Below are positions 7,102 to 18,115 of a stretch of DNA of 64,000 nucleotides, one piece after another. The DNA comes from Sulfuricurvum sp. (GTDB lineage Bacteria > Campylobacterota > Campylobacteria > Campylobacterales > Sulfurimonadaceae): the NCBI RefSeq assembly GCF_028710345.1, contig NZ_JAQTUH010000003.1, forward strand, positions 1 to 64,000. The letters are read 5' to 3'. Below the pieces are notes generated by a model. That model worked only from the letters and a program-made list of their open reading frames with translations, had not been told where the DNA came from and made no database searches. How positions within the stretch are numbered: the first letter of the stretch is position 1; the number at the start of each line of letters is the position of its first letter. A program made the translations under genes and the position numbers.

Positions 7102-9609
7102 ATGAGTATCACAGAACAAATAGAAGACCTCATCGAGCGTAAAGCAAGTGATTTTGAGATTTCCAAACTCTTTAAAGCGCATATCAGCGATTATAAAAAT
7201 TCACTTCCTGAACTTTTTGAACGTAATCAAGGAAAAGATTTTCTCGTCATTCACACCAAAACTCTCGATTCGATTATTGGATTGATGTATAAAACAATCC
7301 TAAGACGCCTTTTTGGTAACTATCTTCCGATGCGGGGGAATATTCCTATCGCCCTCATAGCCTTAGGTAGTTACGGACGCGAACAGCTCTGCGTTCACAG
7401 TGACATCGATTTGATGATCGTCTATGAAAAAAACGAGGGGTATAACACTGCCGCTATTATCGAAAAGTTTCTCTATCTCGCATGGGATGCAGGGCTAAAA
7501 CTCGGTCATCGCGTCCATGAAGTGAGCGATTTGTTTAACTCTTCACGTGAAGATATTACGATTAAAACTGCGATGATGGAATCACGTCTCATCATCGGCT
7601 CCCCCTTTACATGGAATGCGACCCAAAATCGACTCACCCTCATCCGCCATGATAATCCCAAAGCGTTTGTGTTAGCAAAAATCGAAGAGGCGCAAAGCCG
7701 TCGTACAAAATACCCTTTTTCAATGCAACCCAATATCAAAGAGGGTGTAGGAGGCTTACGAGATTCTCAGCTCCTTTATTGGATAGCTAAAACTGTGTAT
7801 GGGGTTAATACGCTGCGAGAACTGACAGGGAGACTTTTTAGTGAAGAGCAGTATCGAGAATACCGAATCGCGCTAGAACTGCTATTTCGGGTACGCAGTG
7901 CACTGCATCTGCTCGCCAACAAACAGCAAGATCAGCTTGCCCTCGATTTTATGCCGACTATCGCGAGGATGCTCGGATTTAGTGATGAGAGACGACTCGT
8001 TACCAAGCTTCTAGAAGCGCAATGGCGTATTAATAATTTCACCCAAATTTACGTCAAAAAAATGGCGCGACATTATCTCAATGATAGTTCACAAACCTCA
8101 ACAATCCGCTCAAGTCGTTTGAGTAAAGGGTTTTACGGAATCGACGGAACCCTGTATAGCTCGTTTCATCTCCCAACCCCATCGATAGACACCCTCCTAG
8201 AACTACTCGTTAGTCTCGAAGATCGTGAGTGGAAGTTTGATGCAAGTGTTTTATTCCATTTCACCTATGTTACTATCAAACACCCTCTCAAAGTCAAAAC
8301 CCATGCACTAATCCGTAAACTGTTTGAACGTAACCATCTCTATGTGATTCTCAAACTCTTTTATGATGCGGGGATTTTGCACCACCTCATCGGTGCGTTC
8401 AAAAAAGTACTCCACCTTCCACAGTTTGACGGATACCACCACTACCCTGTCGATTTGCACTCCATCAAATGTATTGAGGCGTTAGAGAATATCAAAGACC
8501 CCAATGTTGAGATGCTCTATACACCACTCCCTCTGAGTGATAAAGTGCTTCTTAAAGCGGTTATTTTACTCCACGATACCGGCAAAGGTCGAAAACAAGA
8601 TCATAGTGAAGTGGGGGCGAAACTGATTGTCCCTTTTATAAAAAGTATTAAACTACCTCAACCGACCCATGAGCGCGCCGCTCTTTTAGTTCGTCATCAC
8701 GTTACTATGAGCAACGTCGCCTATCGTGAAAATCTCTACAGTGAAAAAACGCTGTACCAGTTCATGTCCAAAATCAAAACACCTGAAAATCTGAAACTCC
8801 TCTATATTTTAACCTACGCCGATATCAACGGTGTCGGTGCGGGTACCTATACCAGTTTTGGAGCCAATCTTCTCCATGAACTCTACGAAGCATCCCTCGA
8901 AATCGCCTCTCAGAATGATCGTTTAACCGATGCCATTAAACGGCAAAACAAAGAGAAACGGTTGGTAAATGATTTTAATTTTACGCAGCTCAATAAAGCG
9001 GAACAAAAAAAGATTCTCTCAGTCGAATCAAACCTTTTCTTTTTTAAACATACCCCTGATGAGATTATCGAGCTCTCAAAAGAGGCATTTGAATGCCAAA
9101 CATTTACCTATCAGCTCAATATCGATGGGGGGCTTATCATCCATATTTTCCGCCGAATCCCCCTCAATCTCGGCTATTTGCTCGGAAAACTCAGCTACCT
9201 TGATGTCGCGTCGATGGATATTTTTACCCTTTTTGATGATATCAAATATTTTAAAATCGAGTTTTTACAACGACCACGTGAGGGGACAATGGAGCAAATC
9301 GAACTTATCGTTGAAGAGGCATTTGATATGTCTAAAAAACTCGATCTCCCAAAACCGATCATCAAACCCAGCGAAATCACCCTCGATTGTGACCACTCTC
9401 TCAACTACGCACAGCTCAATCTCAACACTACCAATCAACGGGGATTACTCGCCTATTTTGTCCAACTTTTCGACGAAGCCAATATCAATATCGCCACGGC
9501 GAAAATCCATACCGATAAAAATAGAGCCAGAGACCACTTCTTAATCGAAAAACAAAACAGGATGTGCGATAATGCGCACGAAATTATTGCTATATTAACA
9601 GGAGCGTAA
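7102..9609 (+). CDS. glnD: Bifunctional uridylyltransferase/uridylyl-removing enzyme (PII regulator)
   Basis: Senses glutamine and adds or removes UMP on PII proteins. The nucleotidyltransferase site is intact (ALGSYGR at 88-93, SDIDL with Asp101 and Asp103). An HD phosphohydrolase domain follows with LLHDTGKG near residue 490, and the C-terminal ~150 residues look like ACT domains (last one ~765-825). 835 residues fits GlnD. glmS begins 3 bp after the stop, so the two are co-transcribed: nitrogen status sensing next to a glutamine-consuming enzyme. No glnB or glnK is in the window. Confidence 0.94.
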   Translation: MSITEQIEDLIERKASDFEISKLFKAHISDYKNSLPELFERNQGKDFLVIHTKTLDSIIGLMYKTILRRLFGNYLPMRGNIPIALIALGSYGREQLCVHSDIDLMIVYEKNEGYNTAAIIEKFLYLAWDAGLKLGHRVHEVSDLFNSSREDITIKTAMMESRLIIGSPFTWNATQNRLTLIRHDNPKAFVLAKIEEAQSRRTKYPFSMQPNIKEGVGGLRDSQLLYWIAKTVYGVNTLRELTGRLFSEEQYREYRIALELLFRVRSALHLLANKQQDQLALDFMPTIARMLGFSDERRLVTKLLEAQWRINNFTQIYVKKMARHYLNDSSQTSTIRSSRLSKGFYGIDGTLYSSFHLPTPSIDTLLELLVSLEDREWKFDASVLFHFTYVTIKHPLKVKTHALIRKLFERNHLYVILKLFYDAGILHHLIGAFKKVLHLPQFDGYHHYPVDLHSIKCIEALENIKDPNVEMLYTPLPLSDKVLLKAVILLHDTGKGRKQDHSEVGAKLIVPFIKSIKLPQPTHERAALLVRHHVTMSNVAYRENLYSEKTLYQFMSKIKTPENLKLLYILTYADINGVGAGTYTSFGANLLHELYEASLEIASQNDRLTDAIKRQNKEKRLVNDFNFTQLNKAEQKKILSVESNLFFFKHTPDEIIELSKEAFECQTFTYQLNIDGGLIIHIFRRIPLNLGYLLGKLSYLDVASMDIFTLFDDIKYFKIEFLQRPREGTMEQIELIVEEAFDMSKKLDLPKPIIKPSEITLDCDHSLNYAQLNLNTTNQRGLLAYFVQLFDEANINIATAKIHTDKNRARDHFLIEKQNRMCDNAHEIIAILTGA

Positions 9610-9612
9610 CAT

Positions 9613-11427
9613 ATGTGTGGAATCGTAGGATATATCGGAACTAAACCGGTCAAACAAATTTTGGTTGACGGATTACGTGAGTTAGAATATCGGGGATACG
9701 ATTCAGCAGGAATAGCAGTCTTGCAAAACCACCAATTCTCTTTGTTTAAAGCGGTAGGAAAGTTAGTCAATCTTGAAGAAAAAGCGCAAAATTTCGAGAG
9801 TACAGGGTTTTCCGTTGGGATTGGGCATACCCGTTGGGCAACTCACGGTAAACCGACAGAGCTGAACGCTCACCCCCATCTGGGAGAAAATTCGTATGTT
9901 GTCCATAACGGTATCATCGAAAATTATGCAGAGCTCAAACACAAACTGACTTCACTAGGGACACAATTTCTTAGCCAAACGGATACCGAAGTTATCGTCC
10001 ACCTTTTTGAACACCATCTCAAAACCTCGACGACCCCATTCGAAGCTTTTCAGAAAACACTCAATGAGCTCGAAGGGGCTTATGCCATCCTCCTCGTCAA
10101 TGCTTCAGCCGATGATACTATCTTTTTTGCCAAACACGGCTCACCGATGATTGTCGGACGAAATAGTGAGAATGAGACCCTTTTTGGCTCATCCGATGCG
10201 GCATTGATTGGAAAATGTCACGAAGTAATCTACCTCGAAGATGGTCATTATGGATACGCAACAAAAGAATCTATTTATTTGTATGACACCCATAACACCC
10301 TTCTGTCACTCAAATTTACACCGTTAAGTGAAAACAAACTCTCCGCTCAAAAAGAGGGATACCGCTTTTTTATGGAAAAAGAGATTTATGAGCAAAGCAC
10401 TGTTTTAGGTGACACCTTGATGGGGCGGTTACGAGAAGAGAGTGTCTATTTCGAAGAGCTCAACCCTACTCTCTTTGAAGGGATCAATGAGATTAAACTT
10501 TGTGCCTGTGGGACAAGTTATCATGCCGCAATGGTCTCTACTTATCTGCTAGAGCGTCACGCAAAAATCAAAACCTCTGTCGAAATCGCCAGTGAGTTCC
10601 GATACCGTGAACCCCTTTTATCACCCGACACTCTCTTTGTGGTCATCTCTCAGAGTGGTGAAACGGCAGATACCTTAGAATCACTCAAAATGGCGAAAAA
10701 AGCGGGACTCAAAACCCTCGTTATCTGTAATGTCGATAACTCCTCTATGGTTCGTCTCGCCGATGCCTCTATCCTCACCCGTGCAGGGATTGAAAAAGGG
10801 GTTGCCTCTACTAAAGCATTCGCTACTCAAGTAAGTGTATTGTGGATGCTCAGCCTCTATCTCGCTGGCGAGCGTAAAACACTCAATAATACTGAGATAG
10901 CGCGCCAAATAAAACTACTTCGTACCCTTCCATCCGTTGTAGCTGTAGATAATAATATTCATGAACAACTTCGTCGTCTAAGTAAACGTTACCTCCATGG
11001 ACACGGCTTTTTCTTTATTGGACGCGATGTATTTTTCCCACTTGCACTAGAAGGGGCACTCAAACTCAAAGAGATCAGCTATCTCCATGCCGAAGGGTAC
11101 CCAAGCGGTGAGATGAAACACGGACCTATCGCATTAGCCGATCCAGAGCTCTTTACTATCGCCCTCCTTCCGCAACATAAACTGTATGATAAAACCAAAA
11201 GTAATGTGGAAGAGCTCAGCGCACGCGATTCGACGATTTGCTCAATCAGTCCCCTCGATTTTGATAAAGCAGATGACCATATCCGTACCCATCATCATGA
11301 TGATTATATGCTTGAATTTTTTGAAATGATGGTGGTACTCCAGCTCCTCTCAATGGAGATTGCTATCCGACTGGGAAATGATGTCGATATGCCTCGTAAT
11401 CTCGCCAAAAGTGTTACTGTAGAGTAA
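9613..11427 (+). CDS. glmS: Glucosamine-6-phosphate synthase
   Basis: Makes glucosamine-6-phosphate from fructose-6-phosphate and glutamine, entry to UDP-GlcNAc, peptidoglycan and LPS. Starts MCGIVGYIG, so Cys2 becomes the N-terminal glutaminase nucleophile; RYDSAG-type EYRGYDSAG and GIGHTRWATHG motifs follow. Two SIS sugar-isomerase domains carry CGTSYHA, SQSGETADT and EGALKLKE; the end PRNLAKSVTVE is the conserved catalytic tail. 604 residues is standard. GGAG lies about 10 bases before the ATG, inside the 3' end of glnD. No glmS ribozyme is expected in this phylum and none is seen. Confidence 0.97.
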   Translation: MCGIVGYIGTKPVKQILVDGLRELEYRGYDSAGIAVLQNHQFSLFKAVGKLVNLEEKAQNFESTGFSVGIGHTRWATHGKPTELNAHPHLGENSYVVHNGIIENYAELKHKLTSLGTQFLSQTDTEVIVHLFEHHLKTSTTPFEAFQKTLNELEGAYAILLVNASADDTIFFAKHGSPMIVGRNSENETLFGSSDAALIGKCHEVIYLEDGHYGYATKESIYLYDTHNTLLSLKFTPLSENKLSAQKEGYRFFMEKEIYEQSTVLGDTLMGRLREESVYFEELNPTLFEGINEIKLCACGTSYHAAMVSTYLLERHAKIKTSVEIASEFRYREPLLSPDTLFVVISQSGETADTLESLKMAKKAGLKTLVICNVDNSSMVRLADASILTRAGIEKGVASTKAFATQVSVLWMLSLYLAGERKTLNNTEIARQIKLLRTLPSVVAVDNNIHEQLRRLSKRYLHGHGFFFIGRDVFFPLALEGALKLKEISYLHAEGYPSGEMKHGPIALADPELFTIALLPQHKLYDKTKSNVEELSARDSTICSISPLDFDKADDHIRTHHHDDYMLEFFEMMVVLQLLSMEIAIRLGNDVDMPRNLAKSVTVE

Positions 11428-11536
11428 CACCTTTCACCTATTTCCTCTTTTAAAATTCTTTTAATCCTTATTTAGTTATGCTAAGTGCTTATTATTAAAA
11501 AACAAAAATAATTTAATTTTAAAGCAGGTCTTCTTC

Positions 11537-13378
11537 ATGAATACAAATCGACGAATCCAATTTATAGTTTTCCTAATGCTTATAGGTCTGACCGCAGCAA
11601 CAATCACCAATGTTGCACTTAATTTTAGGGATTATGGGTATAACAATGCTATAGAAAAATCTAAAATGACCGCTGAAATCGTCCGTGACGGTCTTACGGC
11701 ACACATGGTTAACGGTATTATGGACAAACGTGATTTTTTTCTAGGAAATATTGCCAATATTAAAGATGTAGAGAATCTTTGGGTTGTTCGCGCCGATAAT
11801 GTTATTAAGCAATACGGCGAGGGACTGCAAAATGAAAAACCACGAGATAACATTGATAAAAAAGTTTTAAAAGAGGGGATAACATTACGTCAAAGCAAAG
11901 AAGACGCCAATAGTGCGATTTTACGTGTCACTATCCCTTACATTGCTACTTCATACGGTAATCCAAACTGCCTTAGCTGCCACAATGTCCGAGAGGGGGA
12001 TGTCCTAGGTGCAATCAGTATGGAATTTAACATTAATAATGTTCGCCAAACCGGAGCAATGACCATTGCAAAAATACTTGGTATTAATCTCTTTTTCATA
12101 GTGGTCGCCCTTTGGGTTACCCATCATTACTTTAAGCCGTACATGCAATTATTTGAGAACCTTCAACAAGGGATTAAGCGGGCACGCACCGGTGATTTCT
12201 CTTTCCGCTTCACCACAACACTCAAAGATGGTGGAAATGAAGTTGCCGAACAGATGAATACACTTTTTGAAAAAATAGACGATACCTTTGGAGGTATTAA
12301 ACATGATCTTGGAACGTTTATGACTCGATCAAATATCTCCTGCAGTGATCCACTAAATACTGCCGGAACCATTATTAGAGAACTCTCTGATGTTTATAAA
12401 TTTAAAAAAACCATCGAACTTGATAATACCAAGGATGAAATTTATGCACGATTTATTTATATACTCAAAGAGAAATTTAATTTTGACCATTTTGCACTGT
12501 ATGAAGTTGATAAAACAGCCAAAATACGTCGTCTCGTCTACATTACCGATCACCAAAGTTTTTGTCTACCAGGTGTGGATAATAATTCCTTAGAGTGCCG
12601 AGCATATCGAACTAATAGCGATATTTACTCTACCGATTTTCCCCATGTTTGCCAAAACTGCTCAGTTAATGATAAACAATATACCTGTATCCCATTTAAT
12701 ATCAACGATGATTTAGCTCTCACCTTATCATTTTCAGCAAAAGATATGCAAACCATTGAAGCCTTGAATTTTGATATTCCAAGTATCAAAAACTACTTTG
12801 AAGCGGCTAAAGCGGTCATAGAGAGTCGAACATTAATGGATAAACTTCGTGATTCATCCTTACGAGACGGGGCCACACACCTTTACAATCGACGATTTTT
12901 AGAAGAGTTTATCGACCACAGTGCCAACCAAGCGACTCGTATTCATGTCAGTTACTCAATTTTAATGATCGACATTGACTTTTTCAAAATGATCAACGAC
13001 ACTTTTGGTCATGATGCTGGAGATATTGTTATCAAATCGCTTGCAGAAATTCTTCAGACATCAGTCCGAAAAATCGATCTCCCTATCCGTTATGGCGGAG
13101 AAGAGTTTTTACTCCTCCTCCACAACACAACACAAGAGGGTGCACTTATGGTTGCTGAAAAAATACGTACTACTTTTTCTGAAAAGAAATTCCAATTTGG
13201 TAGCGAGACTATCAACAAAACACTCAGTATAGGGGTTTCTCATTTCCCATCCCAAGCAGATTCCATTTGGAAAGTCATTAAGTTTGCTGATTTAGCACTT
13301 TATGAAGCAAAAAACACAGGGCGAAATCGTGTAATAGAGTTTGAAGATAGAATGTTTACTGGTGGAGATAGTTTTTAA
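11537..13378 (+). CDS. Membrane diguanylate cyclase with periplasmic CxxCH sensor domain
   Basis: Predicted c-di-GMP synthase controlled by a periplasmic redox or ligand sensor. A TM helix at ~8-28 is followed by a ~150-residue periplasmic domain ending in CLSCH (145-149), a covalent haem c attachment motif, then a second TM (~178-195) and a HAMP-like linker. A cytoplasmic GAF-like region (~290-420) contains a cysteine cluster (LECRAY, HVCQNCS, YTCIPF). The C-terminal GGDEF domain has GGEEF at 520-524 and an RxxD inhibitory site (RKID) five residues before it, so an active, product-inhibited enzyme is expected. It converges on and overlaps by 4 bp a paralogue built the same way (13375-15177). 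Confidence 0.85.
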   Translation: MNTNRRIQFIVFLMLIGLTAATITNVALNFRDYGYNNAIEKSKMTAEIVRDGLTAHMVNGIMDKRDFFLGNIANIKDVENLWVVRADNVIKQYGEGLQNEKPRDNIDKKVLKEGITLRQSKEDANSAILRVTIPYIATSYGNPNCLSCHNVREGDVLGAISMEFNINNVRQTGAMTIAKILGINLFFIVVALWVTHHYFKPYMQLFENLQQGIKRARTGDFSFRFTTTLKDGGNEVAEQMNTLFEKIDDTFGGIKHDLGTFMTRSNISCSDPLNTAGTIIRELSDVYKFKKTIELDNTKDEIYARFIYILKEKFNFDHFALYEVDKTAKIRRLVYITDHQSFCLPGVDNNSLECRAYRTNSDIYSTDFPHVCQNCSVNDKQYTCIPFNINDDLALTLSFSAKDMQTIEALNFDIPSIKNYFEAAKAVIESRTLMDKLRDSSLRDGATHLYNRRFLEEFIDHSANQATRIHVSYSILMIDIDFFKMINDTFGHDAGDIVIKSLAEILQTSVRKIDLPIRYGGEEFLLLLHNTTQEGALMVAEKIRTTFSEKKFQFGSETINKTLSIGVSHFPSQADSIWKVIKFADLALYEAKNTGRNRVIEFEDRMFTGGDSF

Positions 13379-15177
13379 CGTTCCAGTAAACGAGGATGAA
13401 ATTTAGTAACTAGATTTCCACCCTCACGTTTAGACTCAGCCATTGCAATACGAGCATATACAACACATTCTTGGATATCTTTATGATATTCTGGGAAAAT
13501 AGAACTACCGATACTCACCGTCATAATAATACCGCTTGGGTGGGATTTTAATTTTTTATTTGCCAATAATGAGCGTACTCGCTCTCCCACACTCGCCGAA
13601 TAGATCGGATCACAATCGTAAAGCAATACAATAAATTCATCACCTGATGAACGGACAACTAAATCACTCTCCCTTAGTACATCTAATAAAGTATGTCCAA
13701 TCAAAGCAATAGTTTCATCTCCTGTTTTTTTGTCATATACCTCATTAATCACACCCAATTTATCTACATTAATAACTAAAATACCATAAGGGATTACTGC
13801 ACGTTTTGACTCTTTAAGTATTTGGAACATCCGTTCACTTAAATAACTTTGATTATACAGTCCGGTTAATGAATCAATTCGCTCTAATCGCTTCAGCCTA
13901 TCACCCATTTGATATTGCGCTAAATGGCCTTTAATCTCTACCATTGTTTGCTTAATGGCATCTTCATTTGTACGTACAAAATGGTGACGTTGTCTATTCT
14001 CATTAAGTATTGAAACGACCATAGTATTCGTGCTGGAAATCGAACAAGGAAAACAAATATAATTTTCATCAGGAGAGATCATTTTAGGACATACTCTATC
14101 AGGTTGAGAAGAATCAACAACTTCTAATGATTTAGCAGCACGGCATCCACTGGTAGCATCACATAAAATTTGGTTTTTTTCATAAACAATATCGATCTCG
14201 TTAGCAAGTACCTCATGTTCAATAATATTAATATCGTTGATAGAAAAAACTTTACTAAAATATGATCCTATATGTGAATACATTTCAGTTTTATCTGTAT
14301 CTTTTTTCAGTAAACGCAACAGATGCTGAATACTGTTGTACTGTCTTGTTGCCATATCCAATGCCGTCAGTGAATCTTGGGTATTATTGATAGCCATAGA
14401 AGGTGAAAGATTGACTTTAATCGATTCTATTGATTGCTGAATTTTTTCTATCAGTCGATTAAGGGATGCTGCATCGTGATCTTTTGAGAGAGATTCTGGC
14501 ACACGGGCTGAAAAATTACCCTTTTCAACCAAACGTACACACTCTCCGATTGCTTCAAAACGGTTAAAATAGATCATTATATTTTTATAGAGAAAATAAC
14601 TTATTGCGCCAAACAATAGAACAAGAACAGCTATTCCTATAAGAATCGTATACAGATTCAATGTTTTTAGATCATTAGTACTCATCTCTAAAGATATAAC
14701 CCCAAGGGTGTCCCCTACTTTAACATCATGACAACTAAGACAATCAACCTCTTTGGTTGTAGTAGCTTTATAGGGGTAGGAAAAACGTACCGTTGAATCT
14801 TCAAAGACACCCCCTTTACTAACAATAACTCTCTCTCCACTCTCCAATACCGATTTATCAATTCCATCGTATGCTTCTTCAGTAAACGGCCCTTCTCCAT
14901 ATTGATTGGATACTTTTCTTGATCGAACAACCCATAGATTTTTCATCCCATCCAAAGATGTGACCAGTTTCAAAAATTCATCACGATGTTCCATGTTTCC
15001 ATTAATCATATGAGCTGTTAAACCAGCCTCAATAACTTTTACAACGGAATGAGCTTGAACTTCGGTACTTTTTAGGGAATTTTTTCGTAAAACTATGACA
15101 CCACTAATAGTAATAAAAATAAAAAAAACTGCTAAAGAGGAAAATAAAAGGAGAAAAATTTTTGTTTTTAGTTGCAT
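13375..15177 (-). CDS. Membrane diguanylate cyclase-like protein with periplasmic CxxCH sensor, SGDEF variant
   Basis: Paralogue of the gene that converges on it: TM helix, periplasmic domain with conserved LTAHMINGNM and NLWVVR segments, CLSCH motif (~146-150), second TM, HAMP-like linker, cysteine-bearing GAF-like region (CDATSGC, RVCPKM, YICFPC), and a GGDEF domain. The active-site motif reads SGDEF instead of GGDEF, with an RESD inhibitory site in front; SGDEF enzymes are sometimes active, so activity is uncertain. I start at 15177 because AAGGG lies 9 bases upstream; a GTG three codons earlier has no RBS spacing. The stop codon overlaps that of its neighbour. Confidence 0.83.
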   Translation of the reverse strand: MQLKTKIFLLLFSSLAVFFIFITISGVIVLRKNSLKSTEVQAHSVVKVIEAGLTAHMINGNMEHRDEFLKLVTSLDGMKNLWVVRSRKVSNQYGEGPFTEEAYDGIDKSVLESGERVIVSKGGVFEDSTVRFSYPYKATTTKEVDCLSCHDVKVGDTLGVISLEMSTNDLKTLNLYTILIGIAVLVLLFGAISYFLYKNIMIYFNRFEAIGECVRLVEKGNFSARVPESLSKDHDAASLNRLIEKIQQSIESIKVNLSPSMAINNTQDSLTALDMATRQYNSIQHLLRLLKKDTDKTEMYSHIGSYFSKVFSINDINIIEHEVLANEIDIVYEKNQILCDATSGCRAAKSLEVVDSSQPDRVCPKMISPDENYICFPCSISSTNTMVVSILNENRQRHHFVRTNEDAIKQTMVEIKGHLAQYQMGDRLKRLERIDSLTGLYNQSYLSERMFQILKESKRAVIPYGILVINVDKLGVINEVYDKKTGDETIALIGHTLLDVLRESDLVVRSSGDEFIVLLYDCDPIYSASVGERVRSLLANKKLKSHPSGIIMTVSIGSSIFPEYHKDIQECVVYARIAMAESKREGGNLVTKFHPRLLER

Positions 15178-15184
15178 ACAATAC

Positions 15185-15210
15185 ACCCTTCATTAGAAGG
15201 GTAGATTATA
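15185..15210 (-). promoter_or_regulatory. -10 box and palindrome overlapping the ribosome binding site
   Basis: Upstream of the SGDEF-type cyclase the minus strand shows TATAAT (15205-15210), then ACCCTT-CTAATG-AAGGGT (15185-15202), a perfect 6-bp inverted repeat whose second arm is the Shine-Dalgarno sequence. If transcription starts further upstream, the hairpin would hide the ribosome site; if it starts from this -10 box, the first arm would be cut, and the palindrome would more likely act as an operator. Confidence 0.35.
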
Positions 15211-15237
15211 ACTAAATTTTTAGTAAAAGTTGATCTC

Positions 15238-16410
15238 TTAGTGACAACCACATCCTGTGCCGCAACTTCCGCTACTTGCCGGAGCCTCTTGTTTCGGTGC
15301 AGCAGCAGTAGAACATGCCGATACCCCTGGAGGTGTGTTTGGTTGGATCGCTTGGTTATCCACCCCACCCTCTTCGTTGATTTTCTCGATAGTTGCCCAA
15401 AGATCTTCTGCCGCTTTCATGTAGCGTTTTGCTGTTTCAGAGGTCGGTGCGTAATAGGTTACCGGTTTCCCCTCATCTCCCCCCGTTCGGATGGCAGGCT
15501 CGATAGGGATTTCAGCAAGGATACAAGTATCAAACTGATCCGCCATCGCTTTGGATGTCCCTTTTCCGAAAATATCGTATTCTACCCCTGTATCGGGAGC
15601 GATAAATCCAGACATGTTTTCGACCACACCCGCGATAGGGATATGAAGTTTTTTGAACATATCGAGGCTACGGCGTGAATCATCCAATGATACCATTTGA
15701 GGAGTGGTTACCGTTACACCTACAGTAACAGGTACGCTTTGAGCCAACGTGAGTTGCGCATCCCCTGTACCCGGAGGCATATCGATAACCAAACAATCCA
15801 AATCTGACCACAGGATATCACGCAAGAACTGCTCTATCGCTTTCATAATCATCGCACCACGCCAAATAAGCGATTGCCCCTCATCCATGAGTGAGCCCAT
15901 CGACATCACTTCGACACCGTATGCACTCAATGGGAGAACTTTATTACCAACCACTTCAGGTTTTTGACCATCCAGCCCCATCATACGAGGGATATTCGGT
16001 CCATAGATATCGGCATCCAAAAGTCCCACTTTTTTCCCTTGCATCGCCAAAGCAACTGCAAGATTAACCGAAGTAGTCGATTTACCGACCCCCCCTTTTC
16101 CTGAACTTACCATAATAAAATTTTTCACTTGAGGGGCAATATTTTTACCCTTAGAAGAGCTTTCACGAGGCATTTTAGGTGCAGTAATATTGACCACCAC
16201 CTCATTGGCACCGACACGTTTTAACTCATCAGTTGCTTCAGTAGTAATCTGATGAGCAACTTCAGGGGCACTGGAGGTAATATCAACGGTAACACTCACG
16301 TTCTTTCCATCAATTTTAATCTCTTTTACAAATCCAAACGCAATAATATCTTTAGTAAATCCCGGATAGGTCACTTTTGATAATGCTGATTTTACAATTT
16401 CTTCTGTCAT
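15238..16410 (-). CDS. mrp: Mrp/NBP35-family iron-sulfur carrier ATPase, cysteine-tailed variant
   Basis: ATP-dependent scaffold/carrier in Fe-S cluster delivery. An N-terminal MIP18/DUF59-like domain (~1-85) is followed by the deviant Walker A SSGKGGVGKST (102-112) and DADIYGPNIPRM. In most bacterial Mrp proteins a CPxC motif follows VENMS; here the stretch reads GFIAPDTG and has no cysteine. Instead the last ~25 residues hold a cysteine-rich tail (ACSTA ... SCGTGCGCH) that may replace it. 390 residues. It lies upstream of ispDF as in C. jejuni, with thiC inserted. Good RBS (GGAG, 7 bases) supports the ATG. Confidence 0.92.
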   Translation of the reverse strand: MTEEIVKSALSKVTYPGFTKDIIAFGFVKEIKIDGKNVSVTVDITSSAPEVAHQITTEATDELKRVGANEVVVNITAPKMPRESSSKGKNIAPQVKNFIMVSSGKGGVGKSTTSVNLAVALAMQGKKVGLLDADIYGPNIPRMMGLDGQKPEVVGNKVLPLSAYGVEVMSMGSLMDEGQSLIWRGAMIMKAIEQFLRDILWSDLDCLVIDMPPGTGDAQLTLAQSVPVTVGVTVTTPQMVSLDDSRRSLDMFKKLHIPIAGVVENMSGFIAPDTGVEYDIFGKGTSKAMADQFDTCILAEIPIEPAIRTGGDEGKPVTYYAPTSETAKRYMKAAEDLWATIEKINEEGGVDNQAIQPNTPPGVSACSTAAAPKQEAPASSGSCGTGCGCH

Positions 16411-16438
16411 AATTTTTCTCCTTATATTTTATATCATT

Positions 16439-16512
16439 GGTCATTGCGGACTCGATCCGCAATCTAAAGATCCTGAATCTACCCTAAAGGGCACGTGAAG
16501 TTCAGGATGACG
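16439..16512. repeat. Dispersed palindromic repeat with two stem-loops
   Basis: Between mrp and thiC lie two perfect 8-bp stems: ATTGCGGA/TCCGCAAT (16443-16450, 16456-16463) and ATCCTGAA/TTCAGGAT (16470-16477, 16501-16508), the second enclosing a smaller CCCTAAAGGG palindrome. The block is bounded by GTCAT and ATGAC, i.e. short terminal inverted repeats. This build is typical of small non-coding interspersed elements. On the minus strand it sits after the thiC stop and may also terminate thiC. Confidence 0.6.
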
Positions 16513-16517
16513 AACCT

Positions 16518-17968
<1,451 letters not shown>

Positions 17969-18115
17969 TTAATGTAGATTGAAAATTTCAAGAATATTTA
18001 GGAATACGATCTTAGAATTTTTGTCTCTTATAGAGTTAGAATTTATCACAAACAAGATAAAAAAAAGCTTTTTATGTGTATACTTTCGTAACAGTTTACA
18101 TAAATAGGATATATT

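Noticed and set aside
8969-9544. 191-residue plus-strand frame inside glnD
   Set aside because: Lies in a second frame of a clear GlnD gene, Ser/Ile-rich low-complexity translation, no RBS.
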